A stretch of 64,000 nucleotides of DNA, from assembly GCA_937911505.1 (NCBI GenBank), contig CALEMF010000070.1:1-64000 (forward strand), written 5' to 3'. Position 1 is the first letter of the stretch. Each line of letters opens with the position of its first letter. Shown here piece by piece: positions 24,701 through 34,200 of this stretch. Source of the DNA: an uncultured Cytophagales bacterium (lineage in GTDB: Bacteria; Bacteroidota; Bacteroidia; Cytophagales; Thermonemataceae). Both the position numbers and the translations under genes were made by a program. The notes under the pieces were generated by a model. It was given only the letters and a program-made list of their open reading frames with translations. It searched no databases and was not told where the DNA came from.

Positions 24701-26890
24701 CTATCTTGTGAAAAGAATTTCTCTGTACTTGGCTAGTGGCCAAGCCTCATCGTTTACAATGAGCTCCAGTTTATCAACCTTGTAGCGTATCTGCTCAAAG
24801 AAAGGCTTCACCTTCTTAGTATAGGCTTCTGCACTTTTCCGTATTTTTTCTTTTTTGTTAGCCACCTTACGCGCCTCTATCATTTCATTAGTAAGGTGTT
24901 GAATATCATTGATGTATTCAGCAATCTGTTTGATCGTCTCTTTCACACTTTTTGCTAAATCATCACCCATTCCTACTTCCTTAAGGTTTTTCACGTATTC
25001 CACCAACTTATTTTGGTAAGCAATCGCAGTAGGAATAATATGGTTGAAGACCATCTCTCCCATAATACGAGATTCTATCTGAATACTTTTTAGATAATTT
25101 TCTAATAGTGTTTCGTGACGCGCTTCAATCTCTCTGTGCGACATAATGCCTTGCTCTTCAAAAAGGCGCACAGCTTTCTCTTCCAGTAGTGCATCTAATG
25201 CCTCTACGCACGAGGTAACGTTGCTCAAACCTCTCTTTTTAGCCTCTTTCACCCAAGCGTCCGAATAACCGTCTCCTTCAAAAATCACTTGCTTAGAATC
25301 TTCGATGTAGCTTTTCAGCACATTAACAATCGCGACTTCCTTCTTTTCTCCATCGCTAATGCGTTCATCTACTGCTTGCTTGAAAAGCGTAAGTTGGTTA
25401 GCTACAATGGCGTTAAGCACTGTCATGTTGGAAGCGCAATTGGCAGAAGAACCTACCGCTCTAAACTCAAACTTATTACCTGTAAAAGCAAAAGGCGAAG
25501 TACGATTACGATCGGTATTGTCTAGCAATACAGGCGGTATTTTACTAATGCCTGTTTTTAGATATAGGTTTTCTCCCTTATCCAATTTAATGGTCGATTT
25601 CTTCTCGAGCTCTTCTAATACCTCTGTGAGTTGCGTGCCAATAAATACAGAGATGATGGCAGGTGGCGCTTCGTTGGCACCTAAGCGGTGCTCATTACCC
25701 GCCGACATAATCGCCGCTCTTAGCAAGTCAGTATTGTCGTGTACCGCTTTAATTGTATTGATGAAAAACGTGAGAAAACGTAAATTTTCTTTGGCCTTGG
25801 TGCTGGGTGCTAGCAGATTAATACCTGTGTTCGTCATCAAAGACCAGTTGTTGTGCTTACCACTTCCGTTGATGCCTGCGAAAGGTTTTTCGTGAAAGAG
25901 CACCTTAAAATAATGTCTGTCAGCTACTTTTTCCATCACTTCCATTAGTAGCAAGTTATGGTCTACAGCCAAGTTACACTCTTCAAAAGTAGAGGCACAT
26001 TCAAACTGACTGGGTGCTACCTCGTTGTGTCTTGTACGAATGGGAATACCCAACTTCAAGCATTCTATCTCAAAATCTACCATAAACGTGCGTACCCTTG
26101 AGGGAATCGCACCAAAGTAGTGGTCGTCTAGCTGTTGGCCTTTAGGAGGTGTATGCCCAAACATGCTCCTTCCAGTAGCAATAAGATCAGGGCGTGCAAA
26201 ATATAGTGCCTTGTCTACTAAAAAATATTCTTGCTCTGGCCCTAGCGTAGCCATGGTATGTGATACATCGTTATTAAAGTATTGGCAAACAGCCGTAGCA
26301 GCTTTATCTACTGCCTGTAATGCTTTGAGTAAGGGCATCTTATAGTCAAGTGCTTCTCCTGTATAAGAAACAAAAACGGTGGGTATACAAAGCGTCTTTG
26401 TACTATTCATCTCCATAATGAAAGCAGGCGAAGAGGCTTCCAAAGCCGTGTGCCCTCTGGCTTCGAAAGTGCTTCGAATACCACCACTTGGAAAAGAAGA
26501 AGCGTCTGGTTCTTGCTGGGCTAAGGCACTACCTTTAAATTTTTCCAATACAGAACCATCTGGTTCTATGTCGAAAAAAGCATCGTGTTTTTCTGCGGTA
26601 GAGCCCGTCAAAGGTTGGAACCAGTGGGTATAGTGGGTAGCTCCTTTTTCTATGGCCCAAGCTTTCTTGCCAGCGGCCACTGCATCTGCTAAAGGCATAT
26701 CTACAGATTGACCTAGTTCAATGGTTTGCTTGAGCTGTTTGAAGACGGCTGCGCTCAAGTATTTTTGCATGGTAGACTGATTAAAAACATTGATGCCGAA
26801 GTACTCAGAAATCACTTCAGAGGGGGCTTTGGCTTTTACAGGTGTGCGGTTTTGGGCGTACTCAATCGCTTTAAAACGAAAAATAGACAT
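24701..26890 (-). CDS. glnN: Glutamine synthetase type III
   Basis: The 729-residue length is characteristic of GSIII (GlnN), found in Bacteroidetes and cyanobacteria, not the ~450-residue type I. Conserved blocks are visible: FPSGGIRSTFEARGHTA near 140, LGPEQEYFLVD (metal-binding glutamates), FEIECLKLGIPIRTRHNEVAPSQFE, NGSGKHNNWS, the GNEHRLGANEAPPAIIS block and NRTSPFAFTGNKFEFRAVGSS. It makes glutamine from glutamate, ammonium and ATP as a cytoplasmic dodecamer. A single-gene unit with a terminator; nitrogen regulation is likely but no operator is visible. Confidence 0.96.
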   Translation of the reverse strand: MSIFRFKAIEYAQNRTPVKAKAPSEVISEYFGINVFNQSTMQKYLSAAVFKQLKQTIELGQSVDMPLADAVAAGKKAWAIEKGATHYTHWFQPLTGSTAEKHDAFFDIEPDGSVLEKFKGSALAQQEPDASSFPSGGIRSTFEARGHTALEASSPAFIMEMNSTKTLCIPTVFVSYTGEALDYKMPLLKALQAVDKAATAVCQYFNNDVSHTMATLGPEQEYFLVDKALYFARPDLIATGRSMFGHTPPKGQQLDDHYFGAIPSRVRTFMVDFEIECLKLGIPIRTRHNEVAPSQFECASTFEECNLAVDHNLLLMEVMEKVADRHYFKVLFHEKPFAGINGSGKHNNWSLMTNTGINLLAPSTKAKENLRFLTFFINTIKAVHDNTDLLRAAIMSAGNEHRLGANEAPPAIISVFIGTQLTEVLEELEKKSTIKLDKGENLYLKTGISKIPPVLLDNTDRNRTSPFAFTGNKFEFRAVGSSANCASNMTVLNAIVANQLTLFKQAVDERISDGEKKEVAIVNVLKSYIEDSKQVIFEGDGYSDAWVKEAKKRGLSNVTSCVEALDALLEEKAVRLFEEQGIMSHREIEARHETLLENYLKSIQIESRIMGEMVFNHIIPTAIAYQNKLVEYVKNLKEVGMGDDLAKSVKETIKQIAEYINDIQHLTNEMIEARKVANKKEKIRKSAEAYTKKVKPFFEQIRYKVDKLELIVNDEAWPLAKYREILFTR

Positions 26891-27218
26891 GAATTTGTGG
26901 GTTAAGAGTTTTCTGAAAGAAGTCGTTTAGACCTTTTATTTTTCACCGAAAATAGACTAGTATTTGACCAGACAAAGTACTTTTTGAAAGCCATAGCAGC
27001 GCTACAGATAAGAAAAGTAACGAGATATGGATGAATGCTAGTCATTTTTTAGAAACGAAACGGAATGTAGCTCAACGTAGTTAAAATAGAGAAAGTTTAA
27101 ACGACTTCAACACCACAAATCTAAAAAATATAGATGTATTTTCTAAAAGATGGCTTTTATTTCACCCTACTTATTAAAAATATACCTTTTTATAGTAAGA
27201 TCACCTCAAAGAGAAAGG
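26891..27218. other. Intergenic region upstream of glnN
   Basis: This 328-bp AT-rich gap presumably contains the glnN promoter. I see no gene, no strong inverted repeat and no RNA-like structure. The sequence near 27165-27195 (downstream of the next minus-strand gene) has only weak hairpin potential. Confidence 0.5.
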
Positions 27219-27791
27219 CTACACCAATTCAATTCTTCTAGAGATAATTTCTTTGACAATCTGGCAAAATCGCTTGGGAGGGAAATTACGCCAGTTAGGT
27301 AGCTCTAGCAATCCGCCAAAGTTAATGTAGGTATCGAGGTGGTATTTACGCCATTCTTCGTAGATGAAGTCCCTAAAACTTAAGGCAGCGATCCAACCTT
27401 CTTCTACCTCTTCAAACCACTCTTCGTAATAGCAATCATCAGAGCCATGAAAATTGAGGATGTTCTCTCCAAGTAAGATAAACTTATTGACGCCTTTTTT
27501 TAAGAAGTGATCAACAATGTTATTCTTAAAGTGCATGATGTCGTTCTCAATCGCATCGTTCCACTCTCCTAGCATTTCTATTACTACGTAGCCTTCTTGG
27601 TAATCGGCATACAGTATTTTAATATACAGCGTTTCAGAACCCATGTAGTCCCAAGCAGGGTCGATATAATAACCATAGATGGTAGTAGAATAGAGGTCGT
27701 AGTTGTACTCCTTTCCGTGAAAAGGGGAGTTTTCGTCGAAAGAGGAATCATAATAGGGCAACCAATTATAGTGAGGTTCTATCTGATGCAT
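27219..27791 (-). CDS. Conserved hypothetical acidic, aromatic-rich protein
   Basis: The 190-residue protein has no signal peptide or membrane helix. It is notably rich in Tyr, Trp, Phe and acidic residues (for example DCYYEEWFEEVEEGW around 117-131). The pattern alternates beta strands (ETLYIKILYADYQEGYVVIEML) and helices, ending with FCQIVKEIISRRIELV. I do not recognise a family. It is transcribed away from the hybrid-kinase gene. Confidence 0.72.
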   Translation of the reverse strand: MHQIEPHYNWLPYYDSSFDENSPFHGKEYNYDLYSTTIYGYYIDPAWDYMGSETLYIKILYADYQEGYVVIEMLGEWNDAIENDIMHFKNNIVDHFLKKGVNKFILLGENILNFHGSDDCYYEEWFEEVEEGWIAALSFRDFIYEEWRKYHLDTYINFGGLLELPNWRNFPPKRFCQIVKEIISRRIELV

Positions 27792-27887
27792 ACAAAAGAC
27801 ATTTATGTATGGAATTGTGTGATGATTTTGATGTTTCTTCTAACTTTTCATAGAATAGTGATGTTTCGTAAGGTGTAGTAAATTTAA

Positions 27888-27895
27888 TAATTTTG
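27888..27895 (+). promoter_or_regulatory. Possible -7 promoter element upstream of the hybrid kinase
   Basis: TAATTTTG fits TAnnTTTG. The upstream element is only TTTC with a 20-bp spacer, so support is modest. Transcription from here would include the 27906-27983 structure in the leader. Confidence 0.35.
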
Positions 27896-27905
27896 CGCTA
27901 CAAAA

Positions 27906-27983
27906 CCTTGTGCACTAGTAAAAGCTTTCGTTGATTAACCTCTAATAGAGGGGAGTTTCCATCGAATTTTACTAGACGCAAGG
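27906..27983 (+). ncRNA. Structured leader: nested inverted repeats before the hybrid kinase
   Basis: CCTTG (27906-27910) pairs with CAAGG (27979-27983), CTAGTAAAA (27915-27923) with TTTTACTAG (27967-27975), and an inner hairpin CCTCT-AAT-AGAGG occupies 27939-27951. The 78-nt element lies 85 bp before the kinase ATG. It could be a cis-acting leader RNA, a protein-binding site or the remnant of a tiny inverted-repeat element. No T-tract follows, so it is not a simple terminator. Confidence 0.45.
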
Positions 27984-28067
27984 TTTCTGTCACCTATAAT
28001 TTGTATCTTACTAAGCGTTTAAATCGTAACTTGTAGCACACCATTGATTGATTTAAAGATTTACCCT

Positions 28068-31000
28068 ATGAGAGTATTGCTTTTGCTATGCCTGCTTCTT
28101 TGCACTGTCGCTACCTGTAGCTGGGGACAACAGCAAGAGATTGATAGCCTCACAAGACTATTACAGGAAAGTAAACGTGATACCAATAGAGTAAGACTAC
28201 TATTGGAGATTGGTAGGAAGTACCGCCAAGTAGACATAGCAGAGGCCAAGAAGTACGCCGATAAAGCTGCTCAACTGGCCAAGCAACTGAATGATCGTGT
28301 AGGGTTGGCTTCTGTAATTAGTAGTTATGGGACCATCTCTTTTATCAAAGCAGAATATGACCAAGCCAAACGTTATTATCAGCAAAGCCTTGAGCAGTTT
28401 ACAGCGCTGAAAATGCTCAAAGACCAAGCTGATCAGTTTAATAATTTAGGCATTATATACGAAATAACGAAAGACTTTGACCAAGCACTGATGTATCACT
28501 CTAAAGGATTAGCCATTCGAAAAGAGATCAAAGATATTGAGGGAGTTGCAGAAACTTACCACAACTTAGGAGTACTATACTACTATCAAAGTAACTTTAG
28601 AAAAGCGCTTCAATACTACGAAAAAAGCCTTTTTTTTGAAAAGAAAATCAAAAACCTACGCGGTCAAGCACAATCCCTGGTGAATATTTCAAACATCCAT
28701 AGGCACTATGGCAACTATACACTGGCTTTAGCAGTCCTGCAAGAGGCACTAAGTACTTTCTTAACGATAGGTGATAATCGTGGTCAGGGAGAGATCTATG
28801 ATAATATAGGAGAGATTTATTTGGACCTCAAGGACTTTCCCAAGGCACAGCTATATTTCCATAAACAGCTAGGTATTTTACAAAAAGTAGGTGATGTAGA
28901 GGGCATTACAGGAGCTTTATTTAACTTGGGGAAACTACATTTAAAGCAAAAACGACCTGACTCTACCTTATTCTATTTTCAAAAAAGCATAGCCATAGCC
29001 GAAGAAACAAAACATTTGTACTTTCTTGGTAAAAACTACCAAGGATTAGGAGAATACCATGCCGCTTACAATGAGAATGAAAAAGCTTATCAGTATTTCG
29101 CTGAGAGCTTAGCCATGAAAGAGCAAATAAAAGATCAGCCTGGCATGATCAACTCTTTGATTAGTATGGGTAATTTAGACGAGAAAAAACAAAATCTCTC
29201 AAAGGCGATCAAATGCTATAAAAAAGCCTTAAGTATTGCCCTTACCATTCAATCGGTAGAATCTTTAGCTGACATTTACTATCACCTTTATACAGTTTAC
29301 AAAAAACAGGGCGCTTACGTCCAAGCCATTGAGCACCTTGAACGACACGAGCAAGTGAAAGATAGCTTGGCTTCTGTAGAAAAACAAAAGCAACTCATTG
29401 CGATGGAAATCAAGTTTGAAACCGAGCAAAAAACCCAGGAGATACGCTTACTGCAACAGGAAAAAAAACTACAAACAGCACAGCTTAATGAAGAAACTGC
29501 CCAGCGTAACTTACTTATGATTATAGCAGGGGCGCTAACCATTATTGCGCTCGCACTATTCTTTATCTACCGCGCGAGGCTTCGTGCTAAAGAGCAGATC
29601 AACCAAAAAAACGCAGAAATGCGGCAAGTACAGTCTCGCTTCTTTGCCAACGTTGCCCACGAATTGCGTACACCCCTCACGTTGATTACAGGCCCTCTTA
29701 AAAACAGCTTTACGGAAAGTGAACCGCTCTCTGACGAAGAAGTTGCTATGATGTACCGTAATGCGCATCGCTTACAAGTACTCACCACACAACTACTAGA
29801 CGTAGCCAAGCTGGAGGCAGGTAAGCTGCCTGTACAAGAACAAGCTACCATACTCCTCCCCTTTTTGAAGCGAGTTACGGGTGTCTTCTCTTCTCTAGCG
29901 GAGCAGAAGCAAATCAATTATCAGGTTACTTTCATTGAGGAAACGCCGCTTGAGGTACTTATTGACCAAGACAAGCTAGAGAAAATTTTCAATAACCTAC
30001 TTTCCAATGCCTTGAAGTTCACCCCAGCAGGGAAAAATGTATCGGTGTACATAAATGTTAGCCAGCCAGCCTCCTCTCCCCTATTTTTGCACTTCTTTAT
30101 AAAAGATGAAGGCCCAGGCATTGCCCCAGCCGAGCAATCAAAAATATTTGACCGCTTCTACCAAGCAAAAAACCAAACGCCTATAGGAGGAGCAGGTATT
30201 GGACTGGCTTTTACGAAGGAGTTGGTGCATCTACTTGGGGGTAAGATTCGGGTAGATAGTACACTAGGGCAAGGCGCTACGTTTCGGGTAAGCCTTCCGC
30301 TGAAAGTCCTTGTTACACCCACTACAGCTACGGTGATCGCTACATCTGCTGATAAGCCAACGCTACAAGCTACCCCTGCAAGTGCCGTTGGTAGCAACAA
30401 CGAGGAAGCACCTCTCCTATTGATTGTGGAAGACGATCCTGATATGAGGCAATACATTAAGCAATGTCTGGGAGAGGCTTATCGCTTTATAGAAGCCACT
30501 AATGGGGAAGAGGGCATCCTTGTAGCTACTACTGAGATGCCCGACGTCATCATCAGTGATTTGGTGATGCCTTTCATGGATGGGCTTACCTTCTGCCAAA
30601 ACATCAAAACAAAGAGTGAAACGGCGCACATTCCTTTTCTGCTCTTAACGGCTAGAGATACACAAGAAAGTAAGCTGGAAGGGCTCAAGAATGGTGCAGA
30701 CGACTATGTTACCAAGCCTTTCGATCAGCAAGAGCTCTCCCTGCGTGTTAAAAATATGCTTGAAATCAGAGAACGACTCCAAGAAAAGATAAAAGCCTCT
30801 CTCCTTGAGCCCACAAAGCCTTCTGTAGCCACCCAAGAAGAACGTTTTCTACTCAAAGTAAAGGACATTATTGAAAGCTATCTAAATGATCCACAGCTAT
30901 CAGTTGCTTTTTTGAGCCAAGAAGTAGGACTCAGCCGTGTACAACTCTATCGAAAAGTTTTGTCACTTACAGGTATGTCCGTTTCAGACTTCATACGGTC

Positions 31001-31169
31001 ACTACGTTTGAAGAAAGCGAAGCAGTTGCTGGCACAAGACTGGGGTAATATTACAGAAGTTGCCTATGAGACAGGATTTCAAAGTCCTTCCCATTTTGCC
31101 AAAGCTTTTAGAAAAGTATACCAGCAATCACCCACCCAATACCTTGCTTCTTTAGAGGGCAATACGTAA
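28068..31169 (+). CDS. Hybrid two-component protein: TPR sensor, histidine kinase, receiver, AraC-type output
   Basis: The ATG at 28068 begins a proper signal peptide (MRVLLLLCLLLCTVATCSWG); an upstream TTG start at 28044 would spoil it. The 1033-residue protein has TPRs (about 25-400), a coiled coil and a membrane helix (about 481-502). The HisKA box is HELRTPLTLI (His about 531), with HATPase N-box NLLSNALKF and G-boxes DEGPGIAP and GGAGIGLA. A receiver domain follows (about 783-905; acceptor Asp about 830 in IISDLVMPFMDG, with VTKPF), then an AraC HTH pair (about 930-1033). It is a complete one-protein two-component system with extracytoplasmic sensing. Target genes may be the lipoproteins immediately downstream. 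Confidence 0.93.
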   Translation: MRVLLLLCLLLCTVATCSWGQQQEIDSLTRLLQESKRDTNRVRLLLEIGRKYRQVDIAEAKKYADKAAQLAKQLNDRVGLASVISSYGTISFIKAEYDQAKRYYQQSLEQFTALKMLKDQADQFNNLGIIYEITKDFDQALMYHSKGLAIRKEIKDIEGVAETYHNLGVLYYYQSNFRKALQYYEKSLFFEKKIKNLRGQAQSLVNISNIHRHYGNYTLALAVLQEALSTFLTIGDNRGQGEIYDNIGEIYLDLKDFPKAQLYFHKQLGILQKVGDVEGITGALFNLGKLHLKQKRPDSTLFYFQKSIAIAEETKHLYFLGKNYQGLGEYHAAYNENEKAYQYFAESLAMKEQIKDQPGMINSLISMGNLDEKKQNLSKAIKCYKKALSIALTIQSVESLADIYYHLYTVYKKQGAYVQAIEHLERHEQVKDSLASVEKQKQLIAMEIKFETEQKTQEIRLLQQEKKLQTAQLNEETAQRNLLMIIAGALTIIALALFFIYRARLRAKEQINQKNAEMRQVQSRFFANVAHELRTPLTLITGPLKNSFTESEPLSDEEVAMMYRNAHRLQVLTTQLLDVAKLEAGKLPVQEQATILLPFLKRVTGVFSSLAEQKQINYQVTFIEETPLEVLIDQDKLEKIFNNLLSNALKFTPAGKNVSVYINVSQPASSPLFLHFFIKDEGPGIAPAEQSKIFDRFYQAKNQTPIGGAGIGLAFTKELVHLLGGKIRVDSTLGQGATFRVSLPLKVLVTPTTATVIATSADKPTLQATPASAVGSNNEEAPLLLIVEDDPDMRQYIKQCLGEAYRFIEATNGEEGILVATTEMPDVIISDLVMPFMDGLTFCQNIKTKSETAHIPFLLLTARDTQESKLEGLKNGADDYVTKPFDQQELSLRVKNMLEIRERLQEKIKASLLEPTKPSVATQEERFLLKVKDIIESYLNDPQLSVAFLSQEVGLSRVQLYRKVLSLTGMSVSDFIRSLRLKKAKQLLAQDWGNITEVAYETGFQSPSHFAKAFRKVYQQSPTQYLASLEGNT

Positions 31170-31268
31170 AAATAAGGGATACGTAACCTATGTATCATTA
31201 TTTGAAACATCCGTGACAGGTGTTTGGAGCTTTTGTGTGTAAATTTACAATATATTCAAAAACACATT

Positions 31269-31955
31269 ATGAGCGATTTTTCGAAATACTGTTACTGGAG
31301 AGAGGTACGACGAGGGGGGATGCTCCAGCACTTTTGTCTATTATTTGGCTACAACCTGTTACTAATCATATTGAGCACTATGGTGGGCTGTAAGGACAGC
31401 CTACCATTTGGTGACTCGCCAGAGCAGGGTCGGCCTATTCGTAGTGAAGAGGAAGCATTAGCAGTATTGACCGCTCTAGATGATCATTTCCGTATGTTTG
31501 AGGAACAGCTTCCAATAGGTAACTTACATATGGACTTTCCTGGAAAGGAGGGCTCTGCCTTTATAACAGGCGAAAAAAGTAGCGAAACACGCAACCTAAC
31601 GCCTGATGCCTACGCCAGAACCACCACTATTAATATTCTTGTCAACTTTGATGCCTTTGCTATTGAGGAGGCACCCATTACCATCTCAGGATTGGTTGGT
31701 TTTTTCTCCTCAGAGCGACTTGCAACCAGTTGTCATTCAAAGCGTCACGATTGTAATTCTATATATACCGATGTAAAAACGATCCAAACGCGCTCTGCGT
31801 TTGAGGCTCCCACCTTCATCAAGGTGACCTGCCAGCTAGAGACAGGCGAATGGATTAGCGATGCTTTACGCATAAAAGCTACGAGCTTCGCCTCCTCTGG
31901 CCAATGGGAGAATGCCGAAATACTTACCCAAGCGGGTAAAACTTTCTTTTTGTAA
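31269..31955 (+). CDS. Lipoprotein of unknown function (paralogue A)
   Basis: The ATG at 31269 gives 228 residues. A second ATG at 31320 (MLQHFCLLFGYNLLLIILST, then MVGC) would give a more compact lipoprotein signal and is an equally good start. The lipobox Cys is in TMVGCKDS. The mature region has EEALAVLTALDDHFRMFEEQLPIGN, a beta-rich middle and the C-terminal GQWENAEILTQAGKTFFL, and closely resembles the next protein in layout. Function unknown. It lies 100 bp after the hybrid kinase on the same strand and ends at a long terminator hairpin. Confidence 0.72.
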   Translation: MSDFSKYCYWREVRRGGMLQHFCLLFGYNLLLIILSTMVGCKDSLPFGDSPEQGRPIRSEEEALAVLTALDDHFRMFEEQLPIGNLHMDFPGKEGSAFITGEKSSETRNLTPDAYARTTTINILVNFDAFAIEEAPITISGLVGFFSSERLATSCHSKRHDCNSIYTDVKTIQTRSAFEAPTFIKVTCQLETGEWISDALRIKATSFASSGQWENAEILTQAGKTFFL

Positions 31956-31977
31956 CGAAAAGGTTTGTACAGGTGTA

Positions 31978-32044
31978 AAAACCCCACCCTCGAAGAGCAG
32001 TAATCAAAGGTCACTATTGTGTCTGCTCCCAGAGGTGGGGTTTT
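31978..32044 (+). terminator. Long imperfect terminator hairpin
   Basis: AAAACCCCACC (31978-31988) pairs with GGTGGGGTTTT (32034-32044), and an inner GAGCAG (31995-32000) pairs with CTGCTC (32023-32028), leaving a 22-nt loop. It is followed by ATTATTTG and lies 23 bp after the stop. Confidence 0.75.
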
Positions 32045-32230
32045 ATTATTTGAACTCTAGGTATGAATTATAGGCAATTTGTAACAAACAGACCAGCTTT
32101 TGTAACCTCAGTAACAGCCCGCTTACCCTCTTTTACATAGCTTTGTCTATTGTTTTATTAACGCAGTCGTAATAATTGATTCATCAGCCCACCCTATCCT
32201 AATGAATCTAGACTAAATACAAATATTCTT

Positions 32231-32821
32231 ATGAAACACCCTTTTAAATTTATTAGACTATCCATCAACAGTTTAGAGTCGATCCGGATTGGTTTTAGTA
32301 TGATAGCGATGCTTTTTCTAGTAATTACTGGATGCGAAAGAGAGGCAGGAATTACCGATGAGAAGCCTCTTACGCTTGAAGCGGAGGCGAGTGAGTTGCT
32401 CGATGCCTTGGAAACATTTTTTCCCACTTATATAGAAGACCTTCCAGAAGGTAATATTAGCCAAATGCTTGAAGGTAACAATGGTACGGCCAGGGTGCAA
32501 GGAACTACTAACAGTTCAGGAGTAATCAACGTATGGGTTACCTTTGAAGATTTTGAACCTCAAGGGGTAGACATGCGTATTACTGGAACGCTTCGCTTTA
32601 TCTGGGCCAACGGTGGTGATCCGGACGTCAGGAAAGCAATTATATCGCTTGCAGAGTCCTCTTTCACTAATAGAGTATTCAATGAAATACGTTATCGGCT
32701 TGATTCTGGCATTTGGGTCGAAGATGTCATTGATATTTCTGCTACCTCTGATACAAACAACCCTGGTTCGTGGGATCAAGTTCTTATCAGAACAGAAGCT
32801 GGGGAGTCTTTTTCACTTTAA
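32231..32821 (+). CDS. Lipoprotein of unknown function (paralogue B)
   Basis: The 196-residue product has a basic N-terminus and hydrophobic core ending at lipobox LVITGC (Cys about 35). After the anchor come LEAEASELLDALETFFPTYI and EDLPEGNISQML, then beta strands (INVWVTFEDF, VDMRITGTLRFIW) and the ending GSWDQVLIRTEAGESFSL. These align in order with the preceding lipoprotein, so the pair arose by tandem duplication and diverged strongly. Role unknown; a surface or periplasmic location is expected. Confidence 0.75.
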   Translation: MKHPFKFIRLSINSLESIRIGFSMIAMLFLVITGCEREAGITDEKPLTLEAEASELLDALETFFPTYIEDLPEGNISQMLEGNNGTARVQGTTNSSGVINVWVTFEDFEPQGVDMRITGTLRFIWANGGDPDVRKAIISLAESSFTNRVFNEIRYRLDSGIWVEDVIDISATSDTNNPGSWDQVLIRTEAGESFSL

Positions 32822-32939
32822 TTAATTAGTAATCCATCCACTTAGATTCATAACTTTTCAAAAAGAATGTATAGCTAGTATATATTACACCCATTTTACC
32901 TTGTTTTTTAGTTTTTAATTTATTTAACCTTGATTCCTC

Positions 32940-33770
32940 ATGAAAATCCGAATAATATGCTTATTGGCTTGCCTGATCACTGCACAAGCCTCTTTTGCAC
33001 AAGACATCCTCATGCTCAAAAATGGAGAAGAGCTAGAGATCAAAACCCTCGAAGTAGGCGAAAGTACAATTAAGTACAAGAAGTTTACTAATCTGGAGGG
33101 GCCTACCTACACCGTTGAGAAGTCAAAAGTATTTAAGATCAAATACGAAAATGGCGGCGAAGACCTCTTTAATGTAGTAGAGGAAAATACTAGCCGTACA
33201 ACCTCAAATGCACGAAATAACGACGGCACATTTCCTGATCAGTCTATCAATGTCAACCCCCTAGGATTATTACAGTTTGGCCCTATTGTACAGTACGAGC
33301 ATAGAATTGGCGAGCGAAGTTATATTGTTCCCTACTTTCGCTATGCTTTTGCAGGGGTGCTCACCCACGTAATATGGCTTAGTGGTAGTGCTGTAGACGA
33401 AGGCTCTCTTTCGCCCGCTTCGGCTGCCATCGGGTTAGGTTTCAAAACGTTCAGTAATCCAGGCAATACTTGGTACTATGGTGGCTTTTTAGATTTTGCT
33501 TGGATTTCTGCCGAATACAATCCAGATACGCCGCGTGCTACGGAAGAAAGCGCTACCGAGCTAGGTTTTTATGGAAATGTAGGTTACCGCTGGAAGGGAA
33601 GAAGAAACCCTAGAAGTGCCGTCAATGTGGGGTTGATTATGGGCGTAGGTACTAGCCTCAGCAGTGAAGAAACACGGGTTGATAATGGAGAGTTTGTAGC
33701 TGATAATAGCAGTACTCTTCTTGTAGCCATGTTGGAACTATCCTTTAGCTTTGATTTCAGGAAGAAGTAA
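32940..33770 (+). CDS. Exported protein with short N-terminal beta domain and outer-membrane-barrel-like C-terminus
   Basis: The 276-residue protein starts with a signal peptide ending SFAQ (residue 21). Residues about 22-85 form a small domain common in Bacteroidetes outer-membrane proteins (DILMLKNGEELEIKTLEV, then SKVFKIKYENG). After a Ser/Asn linker, about 95-276 shows alternating strands with Tyr and Gly (YIVPYFRYAFAG, WYYGGFLDFAW, YGNVGYRWKG) and ends LELSFSFDFRKK, like a small beta-barrel. Function unknown. Confidence 0.75.
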   Translation: MKIRIICLLACLITAQASFAQDILMLKNGEELEIKTLEVGESTIKYKKFTNLEGPTYTVEKSKVFKIKYENGGEDLFNVVEENTSRTTSNARNNDGTFPDQSINVNPLGLLQFGPIVQYEHRIGERSYIVPYFRYAFAGVLTHVIWLSGSAVDEGSLSPASAAIGLGFKTFSNPGNTWYYGGFLDFAWISAEYNPDTPRATEESATELGFYGNVGYRWKGRRNPRSAVNVGLIMGVGTSLSSEETRVDNGEFVADNSSTLLVAMLELSFSFDFRKK

Positions 33771-34200
33771 GAGTCGGAGATAGTTCTCTACCCTTTTCTG
33801 TAAGAATACATACCTTAAAAAGACTAACTACATTGAGAAATGAGCTAGTCTTTTTATTTATACAAGTCATAGGTTACAGGCTTTCGTCCCTTAGCTATCG
33901 GTATGCCCCATAGTTTCTATCTTCGCTCGCAAAAATAACCAGTAGTCAATCTTACAAAAATATCCTTCCTACCAGCTTATCGCTCTCGTCTTCCTGCCTA
34001 CTGCAGAGTGTAGCTTCGTGGGCATACTTTTACCTTAATCTGAGAGCACTTACACGAGTCATAGCTGCTTGATACCATAGTAAAAGTATCATTATCCTAT
34101 TTTTTTGACTGTCAATTTTTTGGGACATCTTCCTCTATCAACGCTTTTATATTCGCCTTCATCATTTAAATAACATAGTTTTTAAAAATCCATTTTAATC
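33771..34200. other. Intergenic region containing a terminator
   Basis: Apart from the hairpin at 33817-33855, these 430 bp hold no gene I can support. A 10-bp inverted repeat (ATACTTTTAC at 34024-34033, GTAAAAGTAT at 34080-34089) is separated by 46 bp and may be chance. Confidence 0.5.
33817..33855 (+). terminator. Rho-independent terminator
   Basis: AAAAAGACTA (33817-33826) pairs with TAGTCTTTTT (33846-33855), ending in T5 followed by ATTTA. It is 47 bp after the preceding stop and may act in both directions. Confidence 0.75.

Noticed and set aside
25359..25895. Long + strand frame inside glnN
   Set aside because: It is antisense to conserved GSIII motifs and has no start context or homology signal I recognise.
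34024..34089. 10-bp inverted repeat ATACTTTTAC/GTAAAAGTAT as an operator
   Set aside because: The arms are 46 bp apart and AT-rich, so chance occurrence is likely.
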